Assembly (NCBI RefSeq): GCF_036898095.1
Contig: NC_090767.1
Location: 26,500,597 to 26,564,596 of the forward strand
Source of the DNA: Palaemon carinicauda
Taxonomy: Eukaryota; Arthropoda; Malacostraca; Decapoda; Palaemonidae
DNA length: 64,000 nucleotides
Direction: 5' to 3'
This document shows, one piece after another, positions 9,689-20,899 of the stretch (its first letter is position 1; every line of letters starts with the position of its first letter). Under the pieces are notes generated by a model. It was not told where the DNA came from, searched no databases, and saw only the letters and a program-made list of their open reading frames with translations. A program made the position numbers and the translations under genes.

Positions 9689-11322
9689 CCTGAGAGGATT
9701 TCCTCTTTCTTGACATGCCCCACTTGTGGAGAAGGTTCCTATTCTCTGTGGCGGCTTTGTCTACAATCTCTCTCACCAGAGAAGATGGGAAGAGATACTT
9801 ACCCCAGATATTGGAGGAAATCAACCTCCGGGGTTCGTGTTTCAGCGTCGCGTTGGCGAACACGAATTCACGACAGGCTCTGAGCCCTAGTGAAGCTATA
9901 TAGGTTCTTTGTCACCGTTGCCAAGTGCGATTTGGCTAGGACCATATAAAAGTCCGGGACTCTAGTATCCCTGGCCATAAGTTCCAGCTGTACCTGGTGG
10001 GACAGCGACGCGGCAAGCCTCTCCTTTGTATCCTGTTCCCTACGAAGGATGTGATCATTTAGCCTTGGGAGGTCCTCATTAAATTGAAGACCGGCTACGT
10101 AAGGCTCTAGTTTCCCTACCGTGAAGGTTGACTGGATGTCTTTCCAGTGCCTATCATCGGGAGGAACAGTAATGGAGAAGGGTCTGCACTCCTCCAGTGC
10201 AGGGCAAGGTTTCCCTTCCTCCATTGCCTTTAAGATCACTGGGAAGGCCTTTTCGATGAAGGGGAAGGTCGCAGAATTTGGCGAAACGAAGGTTGGATGC
10301 TTCTTGCTAAGCGCCGGCATCTTGGAGTTGGTGAAACCCCTACTCTTCACCGCCTGGGCTAACATAGCTTGGGCCTTCGCGAGATCGAACACGATAACCT
10401 CCTTCGGTTCGGTCTCTTCCTTTGAGGCTGGTTCGGACATGAGCCGGACGTAACAGTCCGGATAAGCCTCGAAATTCGGGAAGAATTCCACTTCTTCCAG
10501 CAAGATAGAGCCAACCCTTTCACTCATGTAGATTTTGCCAGTTGTTATTGGCATATGCTCGGCATATCTCCATGGGTTAGCTTCCGATTAAGTGGGGAGG
10601 TCCTTAACCAAAATCCGTTTCGGTTGTTTAAGACTAACGAGAGTCGTCCGGAATTGCTCCTGGGTTTCTCGTAGCTTTCTTTCCATAAGGGCTTCAAGCA
10701 TCTTGAAGACCTCCTGAGTGGCCGATGGAAGAGGGTCCGGGGTGGCAGAAGTCAAAGGAACATGTTCCTCGGACAGTGCAGGAATTGCTGCGTGAGTAGG
10801 AGCAGGAGCGACCTCAGTCTCCGAATCAGGGTATTCCACCTGATCTTCCTCGTAGTCGAGTTCCTCGCCCATGAGGTTCTTCTCCATCTCTTCCGACACT
10901 TCCGACATACGTTCCACGTTATCGGAATCTAGATGGCACTCATGCATGGACTGGGCCATGACAAAATCAGGTTCCACCACGATCTGGACGGTGGGGATCT
11001 GATCACGGGGGACCATAGAGTCTTTGGATGCTTTTGGGAAAAGCAAGGCCCTCAAGTTTTCGTTGGGAAGATACGGTCCGGTGGCGTTCTTCTGGAAACC
11101 ACGCACCCATTTGCGTAGCTTCTCTCTAGCGTTGTCCCTTGCCTCCGCAGAAGGAGGATCGTCGAACGCCTCGACCAAACGACTCTTGCAGACTCTGCAG
11201 TTCTGCGGGTCCCAATACTTCAGGTCGCCTTTCTTGGCAGCGCAGGGGGCGTGGGTCCGGCACGCCTTGTGCCTGTAGAAGTCCGGGCGATTCACCCCGC
11301 AGAAGTTGCTCTCACACTTCAT
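9369..11322 (-). pseudogene. DIRS-A1 gag-like protein with N-terminal Cys/His box and RG-rich tail
   Basis: Starts at ATG 11322 (MKCESNFCG). Cys3, Cys8, His18, Cys21, His24, Cys27, Cys42 and Cys45 form a box with spacing C-x4-C-x9-H-x2-C-x2-H-x2-C, then W-x-P-x2-C-x2-C. An acidic linker follows, then a conserved middle (FTVGKLEPYV, HEPRRLISSNIWGKYLFP). The tail near 9369-9480 is rich in RGR, SRGRGG and GRGG. One in-frame TAA at 10588-10590 and a frameshift near 9880 break it. DIRS-A2 has an alignable protein. The likely role is nucleic-acid binding and particle assembly (inference). No CCHC knuckle is seen. Confidence 0.82.
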
Positions 11323-11331
11323 ATACTCCTC

Positions 11332-11350
11332 CTGTAAAAGAAAGAGATCA
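11332..11350 (-). promoter_or_regulatory. Candidate 3' splice site before DIRS-A1 gag
   Basis: Read on the minus strand: TCTCTTTCTTTTACAG followed by GAGGAGTATATG, a pyrimidine tract and AG 9 nt before the gag ATG. DIRS-A2 has an acceptor at the equivalent place (48056). A leader intron is therefore likely; I cannot fix the donor. Confidence 0.5.
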
Positions 11351-11839
11351 AGAGTACATGGAAGGCATAAGAATGACTTACACTACTCTAAAATTAAGAT
11401 ATCTTAATCTAAATTTTTAAACATTAAATTAATTGCAAGGCATTTTAATGCTTGAGAATAATGAGCGGGAAAGGAAGTAGATAGACACATACTTGTGAAT
11501 CCCGCCAAGCCGGTTACCGTAACGTTATCTGTAGGCAATTTCTTTTGTGGCCGAAGGTCACAATAAGGGAATCCATATGGATAAGCCGAGCTAAGCTTCT
11601 AACAGAAATTGCCCGCATAGTGTAGCAGGGTCTGAGACCATTCAGATCCCTGGAGTAGAAGGGGTATAGGAGAAACCCCTTATTAAATGTAGGTTCCGGC
11701 AATCGACTGCACTAAGATGCACAGAGTATGCTGGAATATTTTAATATGCAATCAGACAGCATAGCCACAATCTTGGATGGTAAGACAATACCTATATATA
11801 GAAGTGGCAGAGCCATCTGGCTGCAGTATTTTGACTGTC

Positions 11840-12560
11840 GGCATGTTGCCGGCAGGCAGGGAAGGGGTGCATATCCCTTAACGTCTCAGGAGGGTGCCGG
11901 CAGACTGACAGCACGCCGGAGGCCGGTCCTGCAGGGTGGAAGGCATCAAGACAGACACACTGAGTATCTAAAGTATAATACCAACGTGGCGACCGCCGGC
12001 ACAGCGGTAGGTCGTCGGTAGGGGGCGGCGGCTCCGGCAGCCGAAGGCTTACGGCATGGTGAGCTTTGGATCAATTCATAAGATAGATATGTATATGGTT
12101 GTATACCTAGACCGCCGGCAATCAATACTGGCATGCCGGTGGCCGACTCCGAAAGTCGGCCAGCTGTTACTAGGTAAGATGAGGGGTGGGACGTCGGCTG
12201 TTTGTCGACGGAAGGCGGCAGCCTCCGGCACACGGAAGGCTGACGTCCTAGAGGGGGGAGGCATCTTATGAAAGAATGTCACCTGAGGTAGTGGCGGCTA
12301 TCGCCGGCAGTAGAGGCGGCAAGGGACCGGCACCAGGATAGAAAGAGAGAAAGGTAAGGAGGGATGGAAGGGGTAAGATCCCATACCCCTCTGGCATCCC
12401 TCCGGAGAGAGTGCACTCATGATAGGAGTGGATACTCCTAGCATCTGGCGGCAGGGAGCCGGCAGTCGGCCGCGTGCCTGGGGTAACCCAAGGGACAGTT
12501 AGAGGGCACTCAAGAGGGGGGAATCCCCCGCCGGCTGGACCGCCGCCGGCAACCATCCCC
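11840..12560. repeat. Cluster of CCGGCA motifs
   Basis: By my count about 14 CCGG sites in ~720 bp, ten of them CCGGCA, spaced irregularly (for example near 11849, 11897, 11997, 12034, 12116, 12236, 12304 and 12337). They are embedded in AT-richer DNA. Confidence 0.6.
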
Positions 12561-13066
12561 ATAGAACGCTATGAAGGGTATGTGTACTAGAGCGGTCAGC
12601 TCAGCAGGAGAACAACGTTAGCCCTACCACTCCACCCAAGGGAGGAGCCTTAGGACTAAGGACAGATGAGTGTAGGCAAGCCTACACCAAAGGGATAGGT
12701 GGGGAGGGGGAAGAAAGGGGTCTTTCTATAGAGGAGAGACTGTATGAGAACGGCCACCAAGGGAAGGGAGAACGCTCCCTAACCTAGGTTAGGTAGCCCA
12801 GAATGAGAACGGTACAGGAGTACCGTCTCAAACTATAATAGGGCAGAGTCAACCCCCAGAGCTTAACCTAGAGAAGGAGGGTTAACTCCTAGGCTAGGAA
12901 AGCTTGAAAGACACATCGCAAGTTGCAGGGAGGAAGGAGTGACCCAACCAGGTGCAACTTAGGAAGGGCCGAGCCCTACCTTATTTCTCGGTCACGACCC
13001 TAAGGGAGGGTCATTCCCTTAGGGTAGGCAGAGAAGCGATAAATACTCTGTTTGTAGACAATTTTC

Positions 13067-13133
13067 CCCTATATAGAAGGGGAAGCAAGACTCCCTATCC
13101 CCCGCAGGCAGGGGGATAGGGAGCATATAGGGG
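13067..13133. repeat. Perfect hairpin in the DIRS-A1 leader
   Basis: CTCCCTATCCCCC (13091-13103) pairs with GGGGGATAGGGAG (13111-13123) around the 7-nt loop GCAGGCA. An outer CCCCTATAT (13067-13075) pairs with ATATAGGGG (13125-13133). Confidence 0.85.
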
Positions 13134-13695
13134 TTCTTACATTAGGTTAGGATGGAATGATACACAATCAACACAGTCCCCTATATGGTCCCCAAAGGCG
13201 AAAACACTTACATCACAGTTAATAGTATGTTTAATAATGCCACAATCTTCATAACTTAACCTAGGAACACTGGTATATATCATGCATGAAAGCAAGCACT
13301 AGGCTGTCCAGCCTAGGGGCTAAGCTAGCGATCTAGTATGGGGTCGAACGGCGACCGAGTCTGATGAGCGCTAAAACACGATATAAGTATTTCCTAGCTA
13401 CGAAGACTAAATAACTAATAATACTAATTAGTTAAAGGACCGGAGAGGGCTGTTCTGGCTAACTAAATAAAGCATGCAACATGAACAGCGACGCCATAAA
13501 ATGGCGCGTCCGGTATCGGCACAGCTCTGCCACAAAACACAATATTTTACGGCTAGAGCTTATTTAAACAATACTGGGACCTGGTACTCAACTTTCCAGA
13601 AGAAGGCGAGGCTGAAGGTAGCGACATAACGGCGATGTAAGCTGATGAAGAAGCACTTAGGGAAAATCCGACTTAAGCAAGGAGCTACAGGCAAA

Positions 13696-14052
13696 AGGAT
13701 GAGGAAGGACGTGACGTCATTTAGCAATGGCGCCCGTTTGTTTACGTCTCGAGTACCAAAAGCAGCCACGGATGAGTGTAACTGTGGAACGGCTCCCCAG
13801 TTATTCTCCACCTTTCCATATCGAAGTGTTAACTCTATATGGGGTGCAGATAGCTATTTGGCGTGTTAATACATGCGTCCCCTGTTGTTATACGATATCC
13901 TAGAGGGAAACCTATAGGGTACTCGCATCAGAAGTTAGAATTCTGTGATAACCTTTAGTTTAATTCTCTGGGAATATCCACTGTAGTTAAATATACCCTA
14001 GGAAGCTACTGAAGGAACCTTCCATCAGGACATCATGGATTGAGCCCAAAAA
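13696..14052 (-). repeat. DIRS-A1 right inverted terminal repeat
   Basis: The inverse of 5283-5639, with scattered substitutions; it ends TTGAGCCCAAAAA at 14052. This is the 5' end of the element in its own orientation and probably contains the promoter. Confidence 0.9.
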
Positions 14053-14750
14053 TAATAGTTTACAACAGACTGTGGTCTTTCTACATAAGGACAGCCAAAG
14101 TTGATGTAGTAAACTAAATAGGGTTTAGTCTCTAAACCTAATCTTACTTGGCCCTGCTGGGAAAAAGGGAGGTAGGTGCACAATATTCTCTCTGGCTTTT
14201 GTCATGATAATGTGACTTAGTTTCTAAATGTATTTCCTTATTAAGAAAGTCTGATGCTTAAACTTCGTTGTTTGTAGGTAAACACAAATCATCGTCCTTT
14301 GTTGTGAGCATGTTTTTTAGCTAGGTTTGAACTCGGCTGTTGGAATTTTTATCGAGGTGTTGGTAGTTACTGACCTATGATGGGGAAGCAACTGAGTAGC
14401 CTTTTTGTTTTCAGCCACCGGAGATTACAGACTAATTCCTGGCGTTTTCATTTAGCTCTTATGATTTTTTTTTTTTTTTTTTTATATGATGGTTTTGTCG
14501 AGATCAATGTATGTAAGTATGTTTGTGGAAGATGCAGGATATGCAAATTCCTTTCCGATTATGATAGCTGTGTGATAGTTATCCGCACATTCTTCTGATA
14601 ATCTGCTTCTGTCCTGCTGGACGGCTTTACTTATGGTGTCCCTTCCCTCGCTATGGTGATGACTGTCAATTCAACTCAGAAAAATTTATTTTCCTTAGGC
14701 AATGTGTTGGAGGAAGGAGTTCCTACATCTGTCTTCCTGTGCTAGGATGA
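14053..14750. other. Sequence without recognisable features
   Basis: I see nothing supportable apart from a 19-bp T run at 14464-14482. It may be leader sequence of the DIRS-C remnant that follows. Confidence 0.4.
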
Positions 14751-15720
14751 CCCTTAAAAGAGATATGTGGTTAATCCTAAGAGAACAGTTTGTTTGTTCC
14801 TGGTCCTTTGATTGGAGAGATTGATTCAGCCTGAGCTGGAGTCAGTCATTGAAGTTGGATAGCAAACAGTTATCCAGCCATGAAGCCTTCGCTTTTGATA
14901 TTGCTGCTATTGTGTACACAAGTACAGACAGTGCCTGTCAAATGCATTGATTTTGTTCTTTTCATGAAATGGGAAGCATGAAGTTCATGTTCGCTTGAGG
15001 GAGGATAGACGCTGCAACTGGTTTATGGTTAAACTAGCTGTAGATCTACACTTCCTCTGTGCTTCTTGTAGGAGGCATAACTGTTTGCAGGCATCCCTAT
15101 GTGCTGAGTGTAGGTCATGGCCTCCTGTGCAGTGGCAGGTGTACTTCCTGAAGGGGAAGAAGTGAGCGAAGTGTTTGATGGTGTCGGACTGTGCAACGCC
15201 CAAGAAGACCGGAATTCTATAACTGCTGCTCTCTCCTTGAGGGGTGTGACCACTGCTGCCGCCCATGTGCATTCAGCCCTGGATCAATCCCCTATGAATA
15301 TGTTACATGGGTTGGAGTCCTAAGAGCTACATCAGTGAGCGTTTCTGGTTTCGCTGGTGGGTGGGGAATCCATAGCGTTTGAAGTACTGCTTCTTGAAAG
15401 CTCTTTGCCCTTGACTGTGCAGGCCATTTATGATGAGTTTAACCTAAGGAAGCCTTGGGCTTCCTTAAGTCTTTCAGGTTGGCCCTCCATGACTTTATTG
15501 AGGGAGTTGGTAGCTAAGGCTACTGCTCCCCTGGTACCCCGTGGGCAATTGCAAGTGTGTCAAATATCCGCAACAATGCCAGGGGTGAAGGGTATGGTGG
15601 TTCCCCTACTTTCAGGGAGCTTAGTGGTTGTCCATACATCGAGTAAGGTAGCTCTCTTCCAGGCAGGTAAAGTTCCGGCGTCGGGAGCCACGGTCCCCGT
15701 AGGTGGCTGAAAAGGGAAAA
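14750..15720 (+). pseudogene. Possible decayed gag region of DIRS-C1
   Basis: No clear protein motif. It lies directly upstream of an RT remnant in the position expected for gag. Short frames at 15117-15323 and 15357-15710 are unconvincing on their own, so the call rests on position. Confidence 0.3.
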
Positions 15721-15789
15721 AGACCTATCCCCAGAGTTACCACGAGTAGGGAGGCGCCTGTCTTGCCACTTAGAGCATCCAACATCAAC

Positions 15790-17400
15790 GAATGCCCTGG
15801 CCTTGTGGGCAGAGGTGGAAGGTATGTTGAAGAATGAGCTTGAAGTCCTTAAAGAGGAGTCTCCAGGCTTTTAGTGTTAGCTTTTCCTGGTGGAGAAGGG
15901 TACTGGAGGCTGGTCATCGACCTCTCTCCCCGGAAGAAGTTTGTTCCCCAAACAAAGTTCAGGAAGGAGACAGTACGGTCTGTGCTGTATTCCTTCAGAA
16001 AGGGAGATGTTATCCTTTCAGTAGACATGAAGGAATCATACTTTCAAGTGCCTATTCTTCAGCCCTCTCTAAAATATCCCTGCTTCTACCTCTGTTATAG
16101 TGTACCAGTCAAGAATTTGTGCTTCGGATTGTGTATGGGTCCCCAGCAGTTCATTTGGGTGTCCTTTTTGGTAGTCACTTGGGCCCATTTGCAATAGATA
16201 TGCTTGCCTAGGTATCTCGATGATTGGTTGTTCCTGAAAAAGTAGTTTCAGGATCGTAATCAGATCCTCACATTTTGCCATGATCTGGAGATTGAAGTAA
16301 ACTGGGAGAAGTAGAATCTTATACCCAAGTAGAGGATGTAGTACTTGAGCATGCTGATAGACATGGTAGCAGTGAGAGTCTTTTTAACGGATGATCACAT
16401 CACTAGGTTCAGGGAGGTTTTGCAACCATTCCTGTCCAAGGCAGAAGTACCAGCTCTCTGCAGGGAATGTCTTGTTCACCTATCCTCATTAGAGAAGCTT
16501 GTTCCTCATGGGTATCTCCACCAGAGATCCCTTTAATGGTGTCTGAAGGATCACTGGTTAGCCAACAGGGATTCTCAGTCTATCCTGTTCCAGTGGTCTA
16601 CTGCTGGCTCAACCAGGAGAACCTAAACAAGGGAGTCCCACTCGACTCTCAGCCTCCAGACTTGCGTGCGTGTGTCTGCACACCGGGTTTTAGATGCAAG
16701 CAGTATTCTTGGTATTGCAAGAATTCCAAGAAGGTTTTGGCATCACCACCACCATAGTGGCCTTCATCAACAAGCAATGGGAGATGGTCTCCTGTCCTCT
16801 TTATGGGCAAGAGGAATATAATAGCAAGACACACAAGGCTGTCAAAGGCTGATTGTAGAAGCAGAATGGTCCCTACATCCTCTGGAAGCGGAAAGGATCA
16901 ACCTGTTTGCCCCCTGGCTGAACAGGAAGCTCCCCAAGCTTTGTTCCCCCATTCCGGACCCGTAGGTGTTGTTTTTAGATGCCCTCCAATAACAATGAGA
17001 TCACTTAGACATGACCTCTTTTCTGCCATTCAGCCTGATCTCAACAGTGTGTTGTCTCCACCAGGACTCTGGGTAACCCTAGTGGCTTCAAGATATCCTC
17101 CCATTCTGCTTGCTTTTCTGGTTGAGGTCCTGAGAGGACTACCCCTGTGGCATACACTTCTCTGTCAGCCGCACCTGCAGAGGTAGGCTACCACCAAGTC
17201 GTTGAGTCCTTGGCTCTTCACGGGTGGAGGCTATCCAGCTTCTCCTTTGAGTGAAAGGCTTTTTGTGAGGCATTGCACATAAGATGTCTGGTTATCTAGA
17301 GGTCCTCTGCATCTGTCTACAATGCTAAGTGGGTCATCTTCTGTGATTGGTGTCGTAGAAGGCATTTGTTCCTACGTTGATACAAGTCGATGTTTAATTG
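15790..17400 (+). pseudogene. Decayed DIRS-C1 reverse transcriptase-RNase H, start of YR
   Basis: Frames switch many times, but the order is that of a DIRS pol: WRLVIDLSPRKKFV (~15915), SVDMKESYFQVPI (~16020), FGLCMGPQQF (~16130), and YLDDWLFL (~16212, catalytic pair retained). A thumb (LIDMVAVRVFLTDDHITRF, ~16350), an RNase H remnant with INKQ (~16770), and the conserved GLPLWHTLLCQPHLQR linker (~17140) follow. A YR start with AKWVIFCDWCRRRH (~17320) ends the fragment. The YR catalytic part is missing where DIRS-B1 begins. It is clearly dead. Confidence 0.78.
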
Positions 17401-17563
17401 GGTTATTTGCGGGTGAAGCCAGTTATGGCCATTTGCTTGTGGCTGATCATTCACTCGTCTTCTGGCAGCTGAAGCGATAAGATGTCAGTTACTGGATTCC
17501 AGTATTTCTTGCTTGTTTAATACGTTTCTCTTTTATGTTTAAAAATGAGTGTGAAAAAAGTGT

Positions 17564-17757
17564 TTGTTCCGTAACTGGAATACAAGCCACGCTATTTAAA
17601 GTGGGTATTACTTTCGGCGTAGCTGAAAGGACGAGCCATTAAAATTTTAACGAGGGTTTACTACCCCACTGCTAGTTATCGAGGGGTAGGGAGGGTAGTT
17701 AGCTACCCTCCCCACTCACACACCTGTGTGGTAAGCCCACTTTTACTTTGGAGCGGG
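17564..17757 (+). repeat. DIRS-B1 left ITR
   Basis: Matches the inverse of 24985-25206 across GGGTATTACTTTCGGCGTAG, AACGAGGGTT and the CACACACC block, with several substitutions. Confidence 0.8.
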
Positions 17758-17841
17758 TGGTGATCGGACGTGTCCGCTTTCACCCTCGCCTCTTTGACAG
17801 CCATTAATGCTTTTGTCTTTTTCTTACTTTTTCTTATACTT

Positions 17842-17968
<127 letters not shown>

Positions 17969-18718
17969 ATTCTTTATGTTTCTGTATATATTTGTGTATA
18001 GAAATGTAGTAAGTTTTCGTTTCAGTGTACGACAACGTCACCGGCTTAGTGCTAGGCCACCTCGGTTCCGTTGTGGGATATGGCCTCTCCCTCTTGGTCC
18101 ATCAGTTTTTCCTTCGGCTTTTCCGTTAACTCGGCCGCCGTGGGGATCGTCATCGCTGGACTTTCTTCATTCATCTATTATCTTTGCTGTTCCTCCTTTC
18201 CTACGGGGAACTTGGATTCTCAGCGAAGGGAATGTGGGAGTTTTTATTGCCTACGGTCTCTCTCTACTAGAGGTCATTCACCCCTTACTACAACTACTAC
18301 TACGTACTATTACGTAAGCTCCTTTCCCGTTGCGGGTTGGGTTGCTATTCTGTTTATTTGTCTCAATTATTTTTAATGGAATCTAATTGTATTTTTTTGT
18401 TAACTTTTCAGCTTCTCTGTGGAGAACACTTCCCTTCAGGGGTCAGTGGTTCTTACTATTTGTGGTCATTCTTAGATGAATTACATAATTAATATTCTGT
18501 TATATTTCTGTTTTTGTTACAGTTCTCCGCCCTCCCCCTTCTCCCGTGAATGTCAGTGGGGGAGGAGGGCGCATACTTAATTTTTAATTCTTATTTTTTG
18601 CTATTCCCTCGGGGTTACTCTTCGGAGTTCCTCCCTGGGGAATCTCTGTTAAATAATTATTTAATTTTATTTTCCCAGTTTACTATGCAATTTTTCTTCG
18701 TCTGACTAAAGAGTGCCA

Positions 18719-18886
18719 ATGAAGCAGAGCTGTCCTGTTTGTGCCTGGGGAGTCTGCTGTCGCTGCCATCCCTCAAAGGACGTCGTCATGGGCGTGTTCC
18801 CTTTTCCTAGAAGTTCTCCCGTAACAACTGTCAGCTCTTTAGTTCATCTTAGAATGCAAAGGAGGTTCGCCTCCAGGGGTAGGTAA
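18719..18886 (+). CDS. Short Cys-rich ORF, possible DIRS-B1 gag start
   Basis: 55 codons from ATG 18719 to TAA 18886. The start MKQSCPVCAWGVCCRCHPSK holds five Cys and one His in the first 17 residues, as expected for a zinc-binding gag N-terminus. The order differs from the DIRS-A box. It lies in the position expected for a gag start and stops early, so it is probably a truncated gag exon or gene remnant. Confidence 0.4.
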   Translation: MKQSCPVCAWGVCCRCHPSKDVVMGVFPFPRSSPVTTVSSLVHLRMQRRFASRGR

Positions 18887-19109
18887 CTTTCCTTCCGAAG
18901 GAGGTTCCCTTCCCAGGTGTGAGTTTTTTCCCCTGGAGAGGGGGAACTTCTCATACCTTAATAATTCCTGGATGGGTTTTCCTGGTCCTCGGGCGGTTAT
19001 GCTCGTGGTGCTGAGCGACCGCACTTGTAACCATGCTCAAGGAGCTGAGCGGTTGCGAGGCTGGGCGCACCTGCAGCTATGCTCAAGGGGCTGAGCAGCC
19101 GCAGGTTCA

Positions 19110-19690
19110 GTCTGGTGATCTCTCTCGTTCGCGAGGGACACCACTCTTAAGGACTCCTCTTCGGAGGATTGCTCCTTATAGGTCAGTTTGCTGATCCAAT
19201 GGCCCTAAGGGGCGCCATCACCAGTGTCTTCAAGTCTCTTCTACGAAGTGTTCACCTCTCTCGATCGCGAGAGAGGCCACTCATAGAGACTCCTCTTCGG
19301 AGGATTGTTCCTGATTAGACCAGCCATCTCCTAGACTTGCCGTCTCCGTTCCTGGCTGCTTACGCTGTGGGCGCCCACGCACCCTGTTATCCAACGGGCA
19401 CCAGTCCCTTCGGGACAAAAGGGGCTTTCTCACATTGTGAGTAAGTCCCCTAAGCGCCAGGTATCCCCTGCGCGCCAACGTACTCCTGCGCGCTCGCCTG
19501 CTGTTCCTGAGACTGCCATCCAGAGACATCCTGTTCCAGGGACTGCGCATCAGCGCACATTGTTGGAGTTTCCTGAGATAGCGCACAGGCGCTCACCAGT
19601 GCTTCAGCCTGCGAGTGTCTCCTAGTCTCTTCTATGAAGGGCACCTCTCCCGTTCGCGGGAAAGGTCTCTCATAGAGACCCTTCCTTGGA
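19110..19690 (+). repeat. Repeated hairpin modules with TTCG loops
   Basis: TCCTC-TTCG-GAGGA occurs at 19155-19168 and 19291-19304. Related stems are CTCTCG-TTCG-CGAGGG (~19122), CCTCTCTCG-ATCG-CGAGAGAGG (19255-19276) and TCCCG-TTCG-CGGGA (~19648). The intervening text (CTCATAGAGAC) is also repeated, so this is a degenerate tandem module. Confidence 0.7.
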
Positions 19691-19893
19691 GTATCAAGCA
19701 GATCTTCCAGTGTTGAGCCAGCTGACCTACCGATCTACCAGCTCAACCTTGCACTGCAACGAAGGACTTCGGCTCTGGACTCTGAAGCAGTCCTGCCTAC
19801 GGTCCTCATCGAGGGATGACCGCCCCTTTTTAAGGACACATCCCAGTTCCTGATCGTCCTGTCAGCTGACCCTGCATCCTAGCGCACTAGCGC

Positions 19894-20375
19894 GTGCTCG
19901 CCGATGATCTTCTTACGCGCGCCAGCGCCGATGATTTTCTTACGCGCGCCAGCGCCGATGATCTTCTTACGCGCGCCAGCGGCGATGATCTTCTTACGCG
20001 CGCCAGCGCCGACGATCTTCTTTCGCGCGCAATCGCTGACGATCTTCCTACGCGCGTAAGTGCCGACGATCGTCCGCGCGCGGGCACTGATGGTTTCCCG
20101 CGCGCGCTCGCCAATCATCTACGCGCGCGAGCGTCGACGATCTTCTTAAGCGCACAAGCGCTGACGATCTTCAAGCGCCGACGACCTTCAAGCGCCAACG
20201 ATCTTCTTACACGCGCAAGTGCCAACGATCTTCTTACGCGCGCAAGCGCCGACGATCTTACACGCGCAAGCGCCAACGATCTTCTTACACGCGCAAGTGC
20301 CAACGATCTTCTTATGCGCGCAAGCGCCGACGATCTTACACGCGCAAGCGCCAACGATCTTCTTCGCGCGCCAAC
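19894..20375 (+). repeat. 27-bp minisatellite in DIRS-B1 gag region
   Basis: Units of CGATGATCTTCTTACGCGCG plus CCAGCGC, 27 bp each, become shorter and variant after 20060. The plus frame reads ASADDLLTR repeatedly (9 residues); the minus frame reads GARKKIIGA-type repeats. The frame 19894-20619 stays open throughout. Confidence 0.88.
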
Positions 20376-20688
20376 AAACTCCTACGCGATGCAGCACGCT
20401 CCAACATTCTGGTCCACACTGGCTCTTCATTCTGATTCTGCACATCAATATGATTCCTGCTCACTCTATGAAGTCTCGCGCGCGAGCATGCGAGCATTTT
20501 CAGCAGTCTCCCGTGCGCGAGCCCAGGGTATTCCCGTGCGCCCGCATCAGCGCTTCGACAGTCTCTTACGTGCGACCCCCGGGTATTCCCCATCACGCGA
20601 GCGCCAGCGCGCTCCCTAGCGCAATCACCAATACCCTCCCCCGCGCGAGGCTGCCGGACGTCGCGCGGTAAGGGCGCCATCGCCACAT

Positions 20689-20766
20689 TCCCCCCCCCCC
20701 CTCCCCTCCCCTCCCCTCCCCTCCCCTCCCCTCCCCTCCCCTCCCCTCCCCTCCCCTCCCCTCCCC
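20689..20766. repeat. (CCCCT)n run
   Basis: A C run followed by about 14 CCCCT units. The complementary strand is GGGGA repeats with quadruplex potential. Confidence 0.95.
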
Positions 20767-20899
20767 AAGCACAGAACAGCGCGCTTGCCGGTGGGGGGAA
20801 GGTTCCAGAAAGGCCCAGGGACATGCCTTCCTTATCTTTTTACAGGTGATTTCCCCTCCAGAGGGAGTGTCTGACAGTGCAACCGTCAGCTGGCAGCCT

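Larger units (their letters stand above)
11335..13695 (-). other. DIRS-A1 long 5' leader
   Basis: 2.36 kb between ITR and gag without a credible gene. It contains a CCGG-rich block (11840-12560), purine-rich stretches, and a strong hairpin at 13067-13133. Small open frames here have no protein-like character. Confidence 0.6.
5283..14052 (-). mobile_element. DIRS-A1, DIRS1-like tyrosine-recombinase retrotransposon
   Basis: An 8.8-kb element read on the minus strand, with inverted terminal repeats at 5283-5639 and 13696-14052. From right to left the order is leader, gag-like gene, RT/RNase H and tyrosine recombinase. There is no aspartic protease or DDE integrase, which with the YR and inverted repeats defines the DIRS order. 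Damage is limited: gag has one stop and one frameshift, RT/RH has two stops, and YR has one frameshift. No target duplication is evident beside the ends. Confidence 0.93.

Noticed and set aside
11728..12562. Several 60-100-codon frames in the DIRS-A1 leader
   Set aside because: GC-rich chance frames in conflicting orientations without protein-like motifs.
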